The notes: generated by a model not told the origin, from the letters alone. DNA of 64,000 nt from Thalassospira profundimaris WP0211 (GCF_000300275.1 NZ_AMRN01000001.1:558001-622000), one strand, 5' to 3'; numbered from the stretch's first letter, positions 1 through 8,206 are shown. A program made the numbers and translations.

Positions 1-379
1 CCTTGGCCTGCTGGGCGCTATAGACATCAAAGTCGCGCATGAAGTGAAGCGCGGCGTAAAGATGATATTGCACCATCTGATCGGCCATCCCGGCATCTTC
101 CAGACGAATGACCGGCAGTTCCTTGGGCAGGCTGGGCGAGGAAACAACATGATCCACGCCAGCACCGAGCGAGAAGATCGCCTTGAGCGTCGGCAGCGTC
201 TTGATCAGGCCCTGCGGCTGTTTCCAGAACAGGGCATAGTCAATCGTTTCAGGATCGTAATCGTCTTCCTCGGTCACGATATTGGCATCCGGCAGGCGGT
301 CAACCATCACGCTTTTCCACTTTTGATCGTCGCCGGCAGCGGAAATCAGAATATTGAGCGGGGCGTTGGTGGTTGCCAT
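1..379 (-). CDS. Partial D-2-hydroxyacid dehydrogenase (glyoxylate/hydroxypyruvate reductase A-like)
   Basis: The gene starts at position 379 (ATG, GGAG eight bases upstream) and runs off the left edge, so only the first 126 residues are visible. They read like the N-terminal substrate domain of GhrA-type reductases, which reduce glyoxylate or hydroxypyruvate with NAD(P)H in the cytoplasm. Seen: an ILISAAGDD start, a FWKQPQ stretch and the family motif IFSLGAGVDHV, followed by LPKELPVIRLEDAGMADQM. The Rossmann domain and the catalytic Arg/Glu/His lie outside the window. The family is confident, the exact substrate is not. Confidence 0.8.
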   Translation of the reverse strand, partial: MATTNAPLNILISAAGDDQKWKSVMVDRLPDANIVTEEDDYDPETIDYALFWKQPQGLIKTLPTLKAIFSLGAGVDHVVSSPSLPKELPVIRLEDAGMADQMVQYHLYAALHFMRDFDVYSAQQAK

Positions 380-548
380 CGGGGTCTCCTGGTCAAAACG
401 TCGAAAGTTGGGGCGATGAAAAAGGTTTGTACATATCAAACGCGCCAGAGCGCAAAGCGTTCCGGCGCGTCAGTTGGCGCGTCAATTACAGTCTGTCACG
501 GACCGGCCTGCTTTCACAAGGCCGGGTCGGCACAGGGTTTGTGCAGAC

Positions 549-968
549 TTAATGGGCAAAGATCATCGCCGGATCGCGGAAGGTTTTGAATTCAAGACCA
601 TTTCCCGCCGGGTCTTCGACAAAGAAGGTGCCCTGTTCGCCCGGCTCACCCTTAAACCGGATCTTGGGTTCGAGCAGGAATTTGACATTGGCCGCCTTAA
701 GCTTGTCGGCCAGTGCGTGCCATTTTTCCCATTCCAGAACCGCCCCGAAATGCGGGATCGGCACTGCATCGCCATCGACATCACCGGCGCCCTTGTTCTG
801 GCCGGCTTCGGGGCGGACATGGGCAGAAAGCTGATGCCCAAAGAAATCAAAATCAATCCAAGCCTCGGTCGAGCGGCCCTCATCACAGCCGAGGATATCG
901 ATATAGAACGCGCGGGTGTCAGATATCGATTTGATCGGGAAGGCCAGATGGAACGGGGGCAGTGACAT
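549..968 (-). CDS. VOC-family (glyoxalase/dioxygenase fold) protein
   Basis: A 139-residue single-module protein of the vicinal oxygen chelate fold. It opens with PPFHLAFPIKSISDTRAFY and ends with the second beta-alpha-beta half, FFVEDPAGNGLEFKTF; a His near the start and a Glu near the end are candidate metal ligands. AGGAG sits just before the ATG at 968. It is transcribed divergently from the LysR gene at 1078, which may regulate it. The family covers glyoxalases, fosfomycin-resistance proteins and dioxygenases, and the sequence does not decide between them. Confidence 0.8.
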   Translation of the reverse strand: MSLPPFHLAFPIKSISDTRAFYIDILGCDEGRSTEAWIDFDFFGHQLSAHVRPEAGQNKGAGDVDGDAVPIPHFGAVLEWEKWHALADKLKAANVKFLLEPKIRFKGEPGEQGTFFVEDPAGNGLEFKTFRDPAMIFAH

Positions 969-978
969 GGGTGTCTCC

Positions 979-1016
979 TAGATAATCTAATGCTGTGTTG
1001 TTAGAGACAGTCTAAA
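979..1016. promoter_or_regulatory. Putative LysR operator between VOC gene and LysR gene
   Basis: The divergent intergenic space holds repeated TCTAA/TTAGA units: TCTAA at 986-990 and TTAGA at 1001-1005 form a 5-bp inverted repeat with a 10-base spacer, and a further TCTAA follows at 1011-1015. This fits the T-N11-A type of dyad bound by LysR-type regulators. Function is inferred from position and symmetry only. Confidence 0.4.
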
Positions 1017-1077
1017 TCAGCATAATACCGGGCGTAAAATCAGAAGTTCTGAATTTAAGATCAGGAAAACTATCGAT

Positions 1078-2025
1078 ATGGCGCTGCGCCCGACCACTCC
1101 GCCGCTGAACGCCTTGCGCGCCTTTGAAGCCGCCGCCCGGCTTGGCAGCTTTGCCCGCGCGGCTGCGGAACTCTCCGTCACCTCGGGTGCCATCAGCCAG
1201 CAGGTCGCCAATCTTGAAGCCAGCCTTGGCATGACTTTGTTCGAGCGTAATGGCCCAAAACTGACCTTGCGCGAAGCCGGTCGGGCCTATTTGCCTAGTC
1301 TGCGCCGGGCCTTGGACGAGATCGAGGCCGCCACCCTTGATCTGGTCACCCATGGTGCGGGGGAGCGGAAACTGGTTATCGGCGCACTGCATACCTTGGC
1401 CAGCAGCTGGTTGATTCCAAGATTAAATCGATTTCAAAACGAACATCCCGATATCCGCCCGGTGATCGAAACCCTGGCGCTTAATTTCGCCACCCCGGAA
1501 CGCAGCCCGGACCTTGGCGCGCGCCAGATGGATGTCGGGCTTTATTTCGGCGATGGTCGCTGGCCCGGCATGATATGCGACAAGCTTTTTGATGAAATTC
1601 AAGTGGTTGTCGCCAGACCCGGATATGTTTCTTCAGGTGATGCAACGGGCAAAAACAGCCCTGTTGATCCGTCCGAATTGATCGGACGTTACCCGCGACT
1701 GGTCCACACCACCCGGCCCAAGGCATGGCATGACTGGGCGCAGGCCAACGGGATTGCCATCACCGGTGCGCCCGGACCGGCGTTTGAACACTTCTTCATG
1801 CTGATCGAAGCCGCCAAGGCCGGCATGGGAATCGCCCTGTTACCAAGGGTTTTGATCGAAGGACCTCTGGCTGAGGGCAGTCTTGAAATCGTCAGCGAAG
1901 CCCGCCTCAAATCCAGCGGCGAATACTATCTGATCACACCGGAAAGCCGTCAGGACGTGCCGGAAGTGCGCGCCTTTCGTGATTGGGTGCTCGGTTTGGC
2001 AAGTCAATCCGGTTTGTCAGAATAA
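1078..2025 (+). CDS. LysR-family transcriptional regulator (GcvA-like)
   Basis: A 315-residue LysR regulator. The winged helix-turn-helix is near residues 9-65 (PPLNALRAFEAAARLGSF, then GAISQQVANLEASLG and LFERNG), followed by a PBP2-type effector domain from about residue 95. The pattern PLNALRAFEAAAR and the paired LVHTT...W..W motif are typical of the GcvA/AmpR branch. It is divergent from the VOC gene and probably controls it and itself through the dyads in between. The effector cannot be told from sequence. Confidence 0.9.
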   Translation: MALRPTTPPLNALRAFEAAARLGSFARAAAELSVTSGAISQQVANLEASLGMTLFERNGPKLTLREAGRAYLPSLRRALDEIEAATLDLVTHGAGERKLVIGALHTLASSWLIPRLNRFQNEHPDIRPVIETLALNFATPERSPDLGARQMDVGLYFGDGRWPGMICDKLFDEIQVVVARPGYVSSGDATGKNSPVDPSELIGRYPRLVHTTRPKAWHDWAQANGIAITGAPGPAFEHFFMLIEAAKAGMGIALLPRVLIEGPLAEGSLEIVSEARLKSSGEYYLITPESRQDVPEVRAFRDWVLGLASQSGLSE

Positions 2026-2073
2026 AGCGGCAAGTACTTGAAATTATGGACGGATGTTCCGTATTCCGGGATG

Positions 2074-2565
2074 CTAGGCGCGGCGATAGATGCTGTGCAG
2101 CAGGTGATCCTTCTTCGGACCGGTGATTTTTATTTTTGTTTCGAAATGATCGGGCCCGTTCCAGATCATGCAATGGTGATAAAAGTCCTCACCACAGGGG
2201 TGAATGTCACGCGCACAGAGACCTGATTCGCCCGCGTCACCCTGCTCGCCAAATTGCAGCAACACATAGCGATTGCCGAAACTCAATGGGTCGCGAAACA
2301 GAAGCTCGATCGCGGCGGGGTCGTCGTGCAGGACAAAATCATATTCCCGATAGCCATCAAACCGCTTGCCGTCCGGGCGGGTCAGAAACCCTTCCTCACG
2401 ATAGCGCAGCACATTGGGTTGGTCCGGGTTGGCAGCATGAAACGTGACATCGCCGGTAAACTGCCCGACTTCGCCCAAATCGCGCACAAGCGTCCAGTTG
2501 CCGTGAAGTGACCCGAATATATGCAGAGTGTTTTGTTGGATTTCTTTTCTCTTTATGAGCAACAC
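2074..2565 (-). CDS. DUF6314-family protein with a probably truncated 5' end
   Basis: Codes for a protein of at most 163 residues. The conserved part starts near residue 16 (FGSLHGNWTLVRDL) and contains RYREEGF, FDGYREYDF, LLFRDPLSFG and YHHCMIWNGPDHFE, as in DUF6314 proteins of unknown, possibly ligand-binding, function. The frame has no ATG before the conserved region: from the stop at 2608-2610 the only plausible starts are GTG at 2565 or TTG/CTG codons, with no Shine-Dalgarno seen. Base composition turns AT-rich at about 2516. I infer that the neighbouring cassette inserted here and replaced the native start. The gene may be non-functional. Confidence 0.65.
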   Translation of the reverse strand: MLLIKRKEIQQNTLHIFGSLHGNWTLVRDLGEVGQFTGDVTFHAANPDQPNVLRYREEGFLTRPDGKRFDGYREYDFVLHDDPAAIELLFRDPLSFGNRYVLLQFGEQGDAGESGLCARDIHPCGEDFYHHCMIWNGPDHFETKIKITGPKKDHLLHSIYRRA

Positions 2566-2596
2566 TGTTGAGTCTGATGGAAAGAATTGTTTTTTG

Positions 2597-3037
2597 CTAC
2601 TCAGGCTCTAACAAATTCGAAAAGAGATCGGCTAATTTCTTACGAATACCCCGAGTATTTTTTGGAAGCCGTAAATCAGCATGGCTTGGGTTGTTGTTCT
2701 CGTAATCCGGGGTAGCTAAAACCTCGCAATACATAGATTTTTCTTCATCCATGTGTTTGTTGTGGATTTCACCAACATTTCCCCTCACGCACCCTCGGAA
2801 AATCTTTGCTTTTACTGGATTTCCATCTGGGGATGGCCGTTCTTCTTGTTTTCCAATCTCACAATTAGCGGCAAAATCCGCAATAGCTTCACGATTGACC
2901 GAGATGTCCAGTGAATTGCTGCTCGGTGAAAACGCACTGCTTTTCAAGGACCCGTCTTCATTTATGTGGTACGGCGAGAAAATACGCCGTAGCACGTTTT
3001 CGTTATCGGGGACACGTTCCGGCTTTTCGTCCGACAT
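2597..3037 (-). CDS. Uncharacterised 146-aa protein, third gene of TIGR04255 cassette
   Basis: No function recognised. The 146-residue protein has a RVPDNENVLRRIFSP start, then HINEDGSLKSSAF, then SLDISVNREAI, a general layout I associate with small uncharacterised proteins encoded near TIGR04255-type genes. It is charged, with no signal peptide or membrane segment. The start at 3037 has AAGGA upstream, and the TAA of the preceding gene (3045-3047) lies inside that Shine-Dalgarno sequence, so translation is probably coupled. AT-rich composition matches the two upstream genes and differs from the flanks. Confidence 0.7.
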   Translation of the reverse strand: MSDEKPERVPDNENVLRRIFSPYHINEDGSLKSSAFSPSSNSLDISVNREAIADFAANCEIGKQEERPSPDGNPVKAKIFRGCVRGNVGEIHNKHMDEEKSMYCEVLATPDYENNNPSHADLRLPKNTRGIRKKLADLFSNLLEPE

Positions 3038-3044
3038 TCCGTCC

Positions 3045-3626
3045 TTACACTGTCAGCTTGTCCAAATATTTACTCAGGGATCTGTTGTTAAGAACCGAAC
3101 CGATTGTTGGCTCAAGCTCAAATTCGCCTAAGTCTTTATCTTCGCCATAGAAGCTGTAGCGACCAAGCGGATCGAAGCCGACGTCCAAGTATGTTTCAGC
3201 GCCATCCCAAATAATGCTTACAGATCCATCTGCATCTGGTGCTAGGCTAGGTTCCGGAATTGTTGTTTTGAGTGAGCGGAGAAACTCTCTGGTTTGGTCA
3301 ATCGCAAAATGACTGACTGGCTGAGCATCATATCCATCCCAGTTTTCTTCTAGTGCGGAAAACTCCAGCAGGAGAGTATCTAATTTTTCGCTCATTATGC
3401 CTGTTCGATCAATGTCCTGCAGTGTGAGCGGTAATGCGCTACGTCCATCAATAATTGAGTAGATGGAAGAGGTTGAGCCTGAAACTACCTGAGCGAATAT
3501 TCCTGAAAAGCGAAATAGAGCATCGCCAACGTGATCCCAGTTAATTTGGCTTTCTCCAGTGCCAGGACGTGCGTCATCAATATGCCAAGACGGGTTGGCC
3601 GTCGAAGTACCAGCAAAAGCATTCAT
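3045..3626 (-). CDS. Uncharacterised protein with ENWDGYDAQPVS motif, second gene of TIGR04255 cassette
   Basis: A 193-residue soluble protein of unknown function. The C-terminal half carries a recurrent pattern: LLEFSALEENWDGYDAQPVS, then FLRSL, P.....DADGSVSIIWD, YLDVGFDPLGRYSFYG. Similar 'ENWDGYGA' proteins occur in many bacteria, often in accessory regions; none has an assigned role that I know. The ATG at 3626 is preceded by AGGAGG that overlaps the TAG stop (3637-3639) of the TIGR04255 gene, so the two are probably made in fixed ratio and may form a complex (inference). Confidence 0.75.
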   Translation of the reverse strand: MNAFAGTSTANPSWHIDDARPGTGESQINWDHVGDALFRFSGIFAQVVSGSTSSIYSIIDGRSALPLTLQDIDRTGIMSEKLDTLLLEFSALEENWDGYDAQPVSHFAIDQTREFLRSLKTTIPEPSLAPDADGSVSIIWDGAETYLDVGFDPLGRYSFYGEDKDLGEFELEPTIGSVLNNRSLSKYLDKLTV

Positions 3627-3636
3627 AGGCCGCCTC

Positions 3637-4371
3637 CTAATCGTATACAGCTAATTTTTCTATGGCTGCTGCAGGGAGTAATTTGAAAAACTCCTTCTTT
3701 TCAAAATCGTGTGCAGTCTCTAGCCATTTCACGACCGTTTCTGAATTTTCAGTATGGCCGTTATCAGTTGTTGAAACGTCAATGTCGATAAACGCTGTGG
3801 AACCTTCCGGCAAACGAGGAGTAACGAACTCCGGAGAACACGCGCGAACTACAACGGCAGTCCCATCACTACGCAGCATGTAATTGACGTTTAATGGTGG
3901 GTTTTGAGTGTTGCCATTAATCACTACGGAAACGTTTAGATCGGAAAAGTTTTCAATATAGTGTTGTTGTGGATTTACAATATTTACGTACCGTAATCCA
4001 CATCTTTCAATCTTAGATTGAATCTTTGTGCAAACTAATTTTGCTGCATCAGCGAAAACTTTGGAAATGTTCTCCCAACCAGCATACTCGCCAACATTAT
4101 GAACGGATAGAACAGAAGGCCCCACTTTGAACTGAACTTTGTTGTTTTCGCTTATAAAAACGACAGTCGGCTGATGTTTGAGATTTGGATCTTGCTGTCG
4201 GATTGTCCAAGGAACATCAGCAATTGGAAGCTGTTGACGCGAAAAATTCTCTACACCCAAGCCATCTACAATTTTTGCCATGATAACTTCTGGAAGTTCG
4301 TTTGACTGGAAGCGCAGTTCTAGTAGCGCTTCAACAATGCAGTCTTCCTTCAGCTTAGATGGGAGAGGCAT
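3637..4371 (-). CDS. TIGR04255-family protein, first gene of a three-gene cassette
   Basis: A 244-residue protein matching the TIGR04255 pattern: CIVEALLELRFQ at the start, LPEVIMAKI, a central ERCGLRYVNIV segment, and a C-terminal WLETAHDFEKKEFFKLL. The family is sporadically distributed in bacteria and functionally unassigned. No signal peptide, membrane segment or nuclease/ATPase motif is visible. It is first in a minus-strand operon with the genes ending at 3045 and 2597. AT-rich sequence, sporadic family distribution and insertion between DUF6314 and HIT genes point to horizontal transfer. A role in defence or toxin-antitoxin control is only a guess. Confidence 0.8.
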   Translation of the reverse strand: MPLPSKLKEDCIVEALLELRFQSNELPEVIMAKIVDGLGVENFSRQQLPIADVPWTIRQQDPNLKHQPTVVFISENNKVQFKVGPSVLSVHNVGEYAGWENISKVFADAAKLVCTKIQSKIERCGLRYVNIVNPQQHYIENFSDLNVSVVINGNTQNPPLNVNYMLRSDGTAVVVRACSPEFVTPRLPEGSTAFIDIDVSTTDNGHTENSETVVKWLETAHDFEKKEFFKLLPAAAIEKLAVYD

Positions 4372-4407
4372 TAGCTTTCCAACCTTAACGATTCAGATTC
4401 ACTCACA

Positions 4408-4439
4408 ATATAGATACAGTGTTTAAATCAGGAGTGCAA
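4408..4439 (-). promoter_or_regulatory. Possible promoter of the TIGR04255 cassette
   Basis: On the minus strand, TTGCAC (4439-4434) is followed after 17 bases by TATCTATATT (4416-4407), giving a sigma70-like arrangement about 35 bases before the first gene. The -35 is 4/6 to consensus, the -10 is weak. It would mean that the cassette carries its own promoter. Confidence 0.35.
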
Positions 4440-4498
4440 GAACACCTATTTCTAACGAGTCGGTCGCTTTGAATGCAACTGCGGTATTAGTCACTTTT

Positions 4499-4873
4499 CT
4501 ATCGACTATCCGGCAGCATCCGCGGCAGTTTCTCACCGCCAAGAATATGCACATGCAGGTGCGGGACGTCCTGGCGGCCATGTTCGCGGGTATTGGCGAT
4601 CAGGCGATAGCCGTCTTCAACGACGCCAGCTTCCTTGGAGATTTTGCCGATTGCGCGGGTATAGGCGACGATTTCGGCGTCCGAGGCGTTCTGCGCAAAG
4701 TCGTCATAGCTGGTGTAGGCACCCTTGGGGATAACCAGCACATGGGTCGGGGCCTGTGGCGCGATATCGTTAAACGCCAGCACGTGGTCATCTTCATAGA
4801 CCTTGGTGCACGGGATTTCGCCGCGCAGGATTTTGGCAAAGATGTTTTCCGGATCGTAGGGCTGAACGGCCAT
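4499..4873 (-). CDS. HIT-family histidine-triad nucleotide-binding protein
   Basis: A 124-residue protein starting MAVQPYDPENIFAKILRGEIPC at 4873. The catalytic triad is HLHVHILGG near the C terminus (HxHxHxx), and the GYRLIANT stretch precedes it. HIT proteins of the HINT branch hydrolyse nucleoside phosphoramidates and act as small cytoplasmic dimers. The open frame extends upstream through REP-like repeat DNA, but the family start fits the ATG at 4873. In this group of bacteria the gene commonly follows hisE, as here. Confidence 0.92.
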   Translation of the reverse strand: MAVQPYDPENIFAKILRGEIPCTKVYEDDHVLAFNDIAPQAPTHVLVIPKGAYTSYDDFAQNASDAEIVAYTRAIGKISKEAGVVEDGYRLIANTREHGRQDVPHLHVHILGGEKLPRMLPDSR

Positions 4874-5036
4874 CTTGGGGCTCCTGATCAATCTATTCTG
4901 ACTATGGGTGCCATATTGGACAGGCTTGGCGTCCGGTGCAATTTCGATTTTGCGAAAGTGCGACCAATTTCCAATTTCGGTCATTCCGGGCGGAGCCATG
5001 CTGCGGCCCGGAAACCATGGTAGCGGTAGTGCCGAT

Positions 5037-5120
5037 ATGGATGCCCGCCTGCGCGGGCATGACGGATAAAGAGGGTTGCCTCTACACATCGTCACCCCCG
5101 CGCAGGCGGGGGTCCATGAC
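5037..5120. repeat. Pair of inverted REP-like palindromic repeats
   Basis: Two copies of a GC-rich palindromic unit face each other: TGGATGCCCGCCTGCGCGGG at about 5037-5056 (continuing CATGAC) and its near reverse complement GTCACCCCCGCGCAGGCGGG from 5091 (continuing GGTCCATGAC to 5120). Each folds into a hairpin around GCCTGCGCGGGC-like cores. Such units are scattered in many alphaproteobacterial genomes. It fills the gap between the HIT and hisE genes. Confidence 0.75.
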
Positions 5121-5152
5121 GTGGATGAGGGCGGTCGTGGTGGTCGCCCTTG

Positions 5153-5491
5153 TTAGTCGCTTTTGCGCGATGCCTTCTCGGCAATACCTGAAATGCCCTG
5201 GCGTTCGGCCAGAATCTTCCAGACATCTTCGGGTTTCACACCCTGATCGGCCCAAAGGACGGTCAGGTGATACAGCAGGTCGGCACTTTCCGATGCGACC
5301 TTTTGTGGGCTTTCGGCAAGGGCGGCGATCACTGTTTCAACGCCCTCTTCGCCGACTTTCTGGGCGATTTTGGGCGTGCCCTTGGCAAGCAGCTTTGCGG
5401 TATAGCTGGTTTCCGGGTCTGCACCCTTGCGCGCAGAAACGGTTGCGTAAAGCGCATCAAGGATATGTTGGCTTTTATCCGTATCGGGCAT
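5153..5491 (-). CDS. hisE: Phosphoribosyl-ATP pyrophosphatase HisE
   Basis: A 112-residue all-alpha MazG-like enzyme that hydrolyses phosphoribosyl-ATP to phosphoribosyl-AMP, the second step of histidine synthesis. Seen: SYTAKLLAKGTPKIAQKVGEE followed by the acidic metal-binding helix pattern EEGVETVIAA and ESADLLYHLTVLW, all standard for HisE. Length is normal and it is not fused to HisI. It is the last his gene of the cluster, four bases after hisF, then followed by REP-like repeats and the HIT gene. Confidence 0.96.
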   Translation of the reverse strand: MPDTDKSQHILDALYATVSARKGADPETSYTAKLLAKGTPKIAQKVGEEGVETVIAALAESPQKVASESADLLYHLTVLWADQGVKPEDVWKILAERQGISGIAEKASRKSD

Positions 5492-5495
5492 GATT

Positions 5496-6257
5496 TCAGT
5501 CCTCGCGCACCGGAATACCGGCAGCTTTCATGTGGTCCTTGACCTCGCGAATGCGATAGGTGCCGAAATGGAAGATCGAGGCGGCCAGAACCGCCGATGC
5601 ATGGGCATCACGCACGCCTTCGACCATATGGTCGAGCGTGCCAACACCGCCAGAAGCAATGACGGGCACATGGACGGCATCGGCAATGGTGCGGGTCAGC
5701 GGAATGTTAAAGCCCGACTGGGTGCCATCGCGATCCATTGAGGTGACAAGAAGTTCCCCCGCGCCATATTCGACCATTTGTTTTGCAAACGAAACGGCAT
5801 CAATTCCGGTGGGCTCACGCCCGCCATGGGTGAAGATTTCGAACTTGTCCGGGCCGGTCGATTTGGCGTCAATCGAGACCACAATGCATTGCGATCCGAA
5901 CTTGCGCGCGGCTTCGCGCACGAAATCGGGGTTTTTGACGGCGGCGGTGTTGATCGAAACCTTGTCCGCACCGGCCAAAAGCAGCTTTCGGATGTCTTCA
6001 AGGGTGCGTACGCCACCGCCAACGGTGACCGGCATAAAGCAGGCCTCGGCCGTGCGGGCAACCACATCAAAGATGGTATCGCGGTTATCACTTGATGCCG
6101 TGATATCAAGGAAGCAGAGTTCATCCGCACCCTCTGCATCGTAGATGCGCGCCTGTTCGACCGGGTCGCCGGCATCGATCAGATCAACGAAATTGACCCC
6201 TTTGACGACGCGGCCGTCCTTGACGTCAAGACAGGGAATGACACGGGTTTTCAGCAT
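5496..6257 (-). CDS. hisF: Imidazole glycerol phosphate synthase cyclase subunit HisF
   Basis: 253 residues from the ATG at 6257 ([20 protein letters not shown]); a longer open frame exists but this is the family start. It is the (beta/alpha)8 barrel cyclase that makes IGP and AICAR from PRFAR and ammonia supplied by HisH. Asp11 (in CLDVKDGR) and the later Asp in SMDRDGT are the two catalytic aspartates; GGGVRT and ASGGVG phosphate loops are present. It lies between hisA and hisE in the operon, with partner hisH three genes upstream. Confidence 0.97.
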   Translation of the reverse strand: MLKTRVIPCLDVKDGRVVKGVNFVDLIDAGDPVEQARIYDAEGADELCFLDITASSDNRDTIFDVVARTAEACFMPVTVGGGVRTLEDIRKLLLAGADKVSINTAAVKNPDFVREAARKFGSQCIVVSIDAKSTGPDKFEIFTHGGREPTGIDAVSFAKQMVEYGAGELLVTSMDRDGTQSGFNIPLTRTIADAVHVPVIASGGVGTLDHMVEGVRDAHASAVLAASIFHFGTYRIREVKDHMKAAGIPVRED

Positions 6258-6279
6258 GGTCTGTTTCCTGTTGGGTCGG

Positions 6280-7008
6280 TTACGAAAGGGCCGCGATGGC
6301 CTCTGCCAGATCGATGCGGCCATCATAAAGCGCACGACCGGAAATCGCGCCATCAATGCCAGCATCTGTGTGTTTCTTGACCGCGATCAGATCATCAAGC
6401 GATGAAACCCCGCCCGATACGATCACCGGGGTCGAGATTTCCGATGCCAGGGCCACGGTGGACTCGATATTCGGGCCACCCATCGCGCCATCACGGTCGA
6501 TATCGGTAAAGATGATTGCCGCCACACCGCAATCCTCAAATTTCCTGGCCAGTTCGAGTGCGGTGACCTCGGACGTTTCCGCCCAGCCTTCGACCGCGAC
6601 ATAGCCATCACGCGCATCAATGCCGACCGCGACGCGGCCCGGCCATTTGGCACAGGCTTCCTTGACGAAGTCCGGATTGCGAAGCGCCACGGTGCCAAGG
6701 ATCACACGCGTAATGCCCTTGTTCAGCCAATAATCAACCGTTTCCATGGTGCGGATGCCGCCACCAAGCTGCGTCTGGGCTTTGCCCGATACAGCGGCAA
6801 GGATGGAGTCCACTGCTGCGCCATTGACCGGTTCACCGGCAAAGGCGCCGTTCAGGTCCACGATATGAACCCAATGGCAGCCGGCTTGCACAAATTCACC
6901 GGCCTGTGCGCCCGGATCGTCGTTAAACACGGTTGCCTTGTCCATGTCGCCGCGAAGCAAGCGCACACATGCACCATCTTTCAGGTCAATTGCGGGATAA
7001 AGGTTCAC
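6280..7008 (-). CDS. hisA: HisA, phosphoribosylformimino-AICAR isomerase
   Basis: 242 residues starting at GTG 7008 ([11 protein letters not shown] follows). The start overlaps the TGA of the upstream GNAT gene as GTGA, so translation is coupled. HisA is a (beta/alpha)8 barrel isomerase that converts ProFAR to PRFAR. Asp8 (AIDLKDG) and the second-half Asp in FTDIDRDG are the catalytic pair; QLGGGIRT and VSGGVSS bind the two phosphates. The upstream extension of the open frame reads over the GNAT gene and is not real. Confidence 0.96.
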   Translation of the reverse strand: MNLYPAIDLKDGACVRLLRGDMDKATVFNDDPGAQAGEFVQAGCHWVHIVDLNGAFAGEPVNGAAVDSILAAVSGKAQTQLGGGIRTMETVDYWLNKGITRVILGTVALRNPDFVKEACAKWPGRVAVGIDARDGYVAVEGWAETSEVTALELARKFEDCGVAAIIFTDIDRDGAMGGPNIESTVALASEISTPVIVSGGVSSLDDLIAVKKHTDAGIDGAISGRALYDGRIDLAEAIAALS

Positions 7009-7568
7009 TGATCGGTGTCCTGTATTTTCTTGGTGTAGTAATAGCCTTCGACCATCTTGCCATCGACCATCGCGTAATAGGGATTGATGCCCCAACGGAC
7101 ATATCCAAGCCCGTTATACAGTGCGATGGCGGCTTCCTGGGTTTCGCGAAGGTCGAGTTTCAAAACGCTATAGCCCGCTTCACGGGCGAAATATTCAATC
7201 GAACGCACGATCGCCTTGCCGTTGCCGCGCCCGCGCGCCCAAGGGGCGACGAAATGGCCGGAAATCTGGGCAGAATGACGCTGTGCTTCAAGGTTGGCCG
7301 GTGTTTCAATCAACTGGGCGGCACCGGAAATGATGCCATCAACGCGCGACACAAACAGATGGCGACCAGGCATCAGCAACACACCGCGCCAGTATTTTTC
7401 CATGTCCGGACGGTCCGGCGGTGTCAGCCAGCCAAAGCCGCCACCTTCGACAATCGCCTGCGTACAGGCATCGACGATATCGGAAATGTCGCCTGCAGTC
7501 AGTTCGGTCACGCGTTCGGCAATGACGCCCGGCTGAATGGTATCAGATGGTGCGATCATGGCTTCCAC
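7005..7568 (-). CDS. GNAT-family N-acetyltransferase embedded in the his operon
   Basis: 187 residues from 7568, or 184 if the internal ATG at 7559 is used. The GNAT core is clear: [20 protein letters not shown] is the acetyl-CoA pyrophosphate loop (Q/RxxGxG/A type), followed by [20 protein letters not shown] and LGYVRWG. It sits between hisH and hisA and overlaps hisA by four bases, so it is co-transcribed with the histidine genes. The substrate is unknown; a role in histidine metabolism is suggested only by position. Confidence 0.88.
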   Translation of the reverse strand: MEAMIAPSDTIQPGVIAERVTELTAGDISDIVDACTQAIVEGGGFGWLTPPDRPDMEKYWRGVLLMPGRHLFVSRVDGIISGAAQLIETPANLEAQRHSAQISGHFVAPWARGRGNGKAIVRSIEYFAREAGYSVLKLDLRETQEAAIALYNGLGYVRWGINPYYAMVDGKMVEGYYYTKKIQDTDQ

Positions 7569-8206
7569 CCCAGGAAGTTCCCGATGATGGTCAGCCCGGT
7601 TTTCTGGCTTTTTTCCGGGTGGAACTGGGTGCCGATCATGTTGTCACGCCCGATCATGGCCGTGATATTCCCGCCATAGGAAACAGACGCCAGTCGCTGA
7701 TCCGGGTTGGTGACATGCATGTGATAGCTGTGCACGAAATAGGCGTGATCGCCATCGGAAATGCCTTTAAGAACCGGGTGCGCCTTGCCCGCCGGATCAA
7801 GAACCAGCTCGTTCCAGCCCATATGCGGGATTTTAAGGCTCGGGTCGCTGGGCTCGATCGCAACGACTTCGCCAGCAATCCAGTCAAGGCCATCCGTGAC
7901 GACAAATTCGCGACCGACGGTCGACATCAACTGCATGCCAACACAGATGCCAAAGAACGGTTTACCGCCCTTAATCACCTGTTCGGTAAGGACATCAACC
8001 ATGCCGGTGACGGCATCAAGACCGGCACGGCAATCGGCATAGGCACCAACGCCCGGAAGCACGATATGGCCGGCGTTGCGGACCTTTTCCGGGTCATCGG
8101 TGACAATGATCTCGTCAGAAAAGCCGGTTTCACGTGCAGCACGTTCGAACGCCTTGGCGCACGAACGCAAATTGCCGGAACCGTAATCAATAATCGCAAC
8201 ACTCAT
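7556..8206 (-). CDS. hisH: Imidazole glycerol phosphate synthase glutaminase subunit HisH
   Basis: 216 residues, a class I glutamine amidotransferase that feeds ammonia to HisF. The catalytic triad is visible: Cys in GICVGMQL, His and Glu in GTQFHPEKS; the PGVGAYADC oxyanion-strand region is present. The ATG at 8206 overlaps the stop of the DUF2628 gene (ATGA) and its 3' end overlaps the start of the GNAT gene, so the cluster is translationally chained. Confidence 0.97.
   Translation of the reverse strand: MSVAIIDYGSGNLRSCAKAFERAARETGFSDEIIVTDDPEKVRNAGHIVLPGVGAYADCRAGLDAVTGMVDVLTEQVIKGGKPFFGICVGMQLMSTVGREFVVTDGLDWIAGEVVAIEPSDPSLKIPHMGWNELVLDPAGKAHPVLKGISDGDHAYFVHSYHMHVTNPDQRLASVSYGGNITAMIGRDNMIGTQFHPEKSQKTGLTIIGNFLGWKP

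Noticed and set aside
44-589. 181-codon plus-strand frame at the left edge
   Set aside because: It is antisense to the clear GhrA-like N terminus (minus strand, 1-379) and matches no family.
4874-5095. N-terminal extension of the HIT protein with a PSCPRRRASI stretch
   Set aside because: The extension is translated REP-like repeat and gap DNA; HIT homology and the ribosome site start at 4873.
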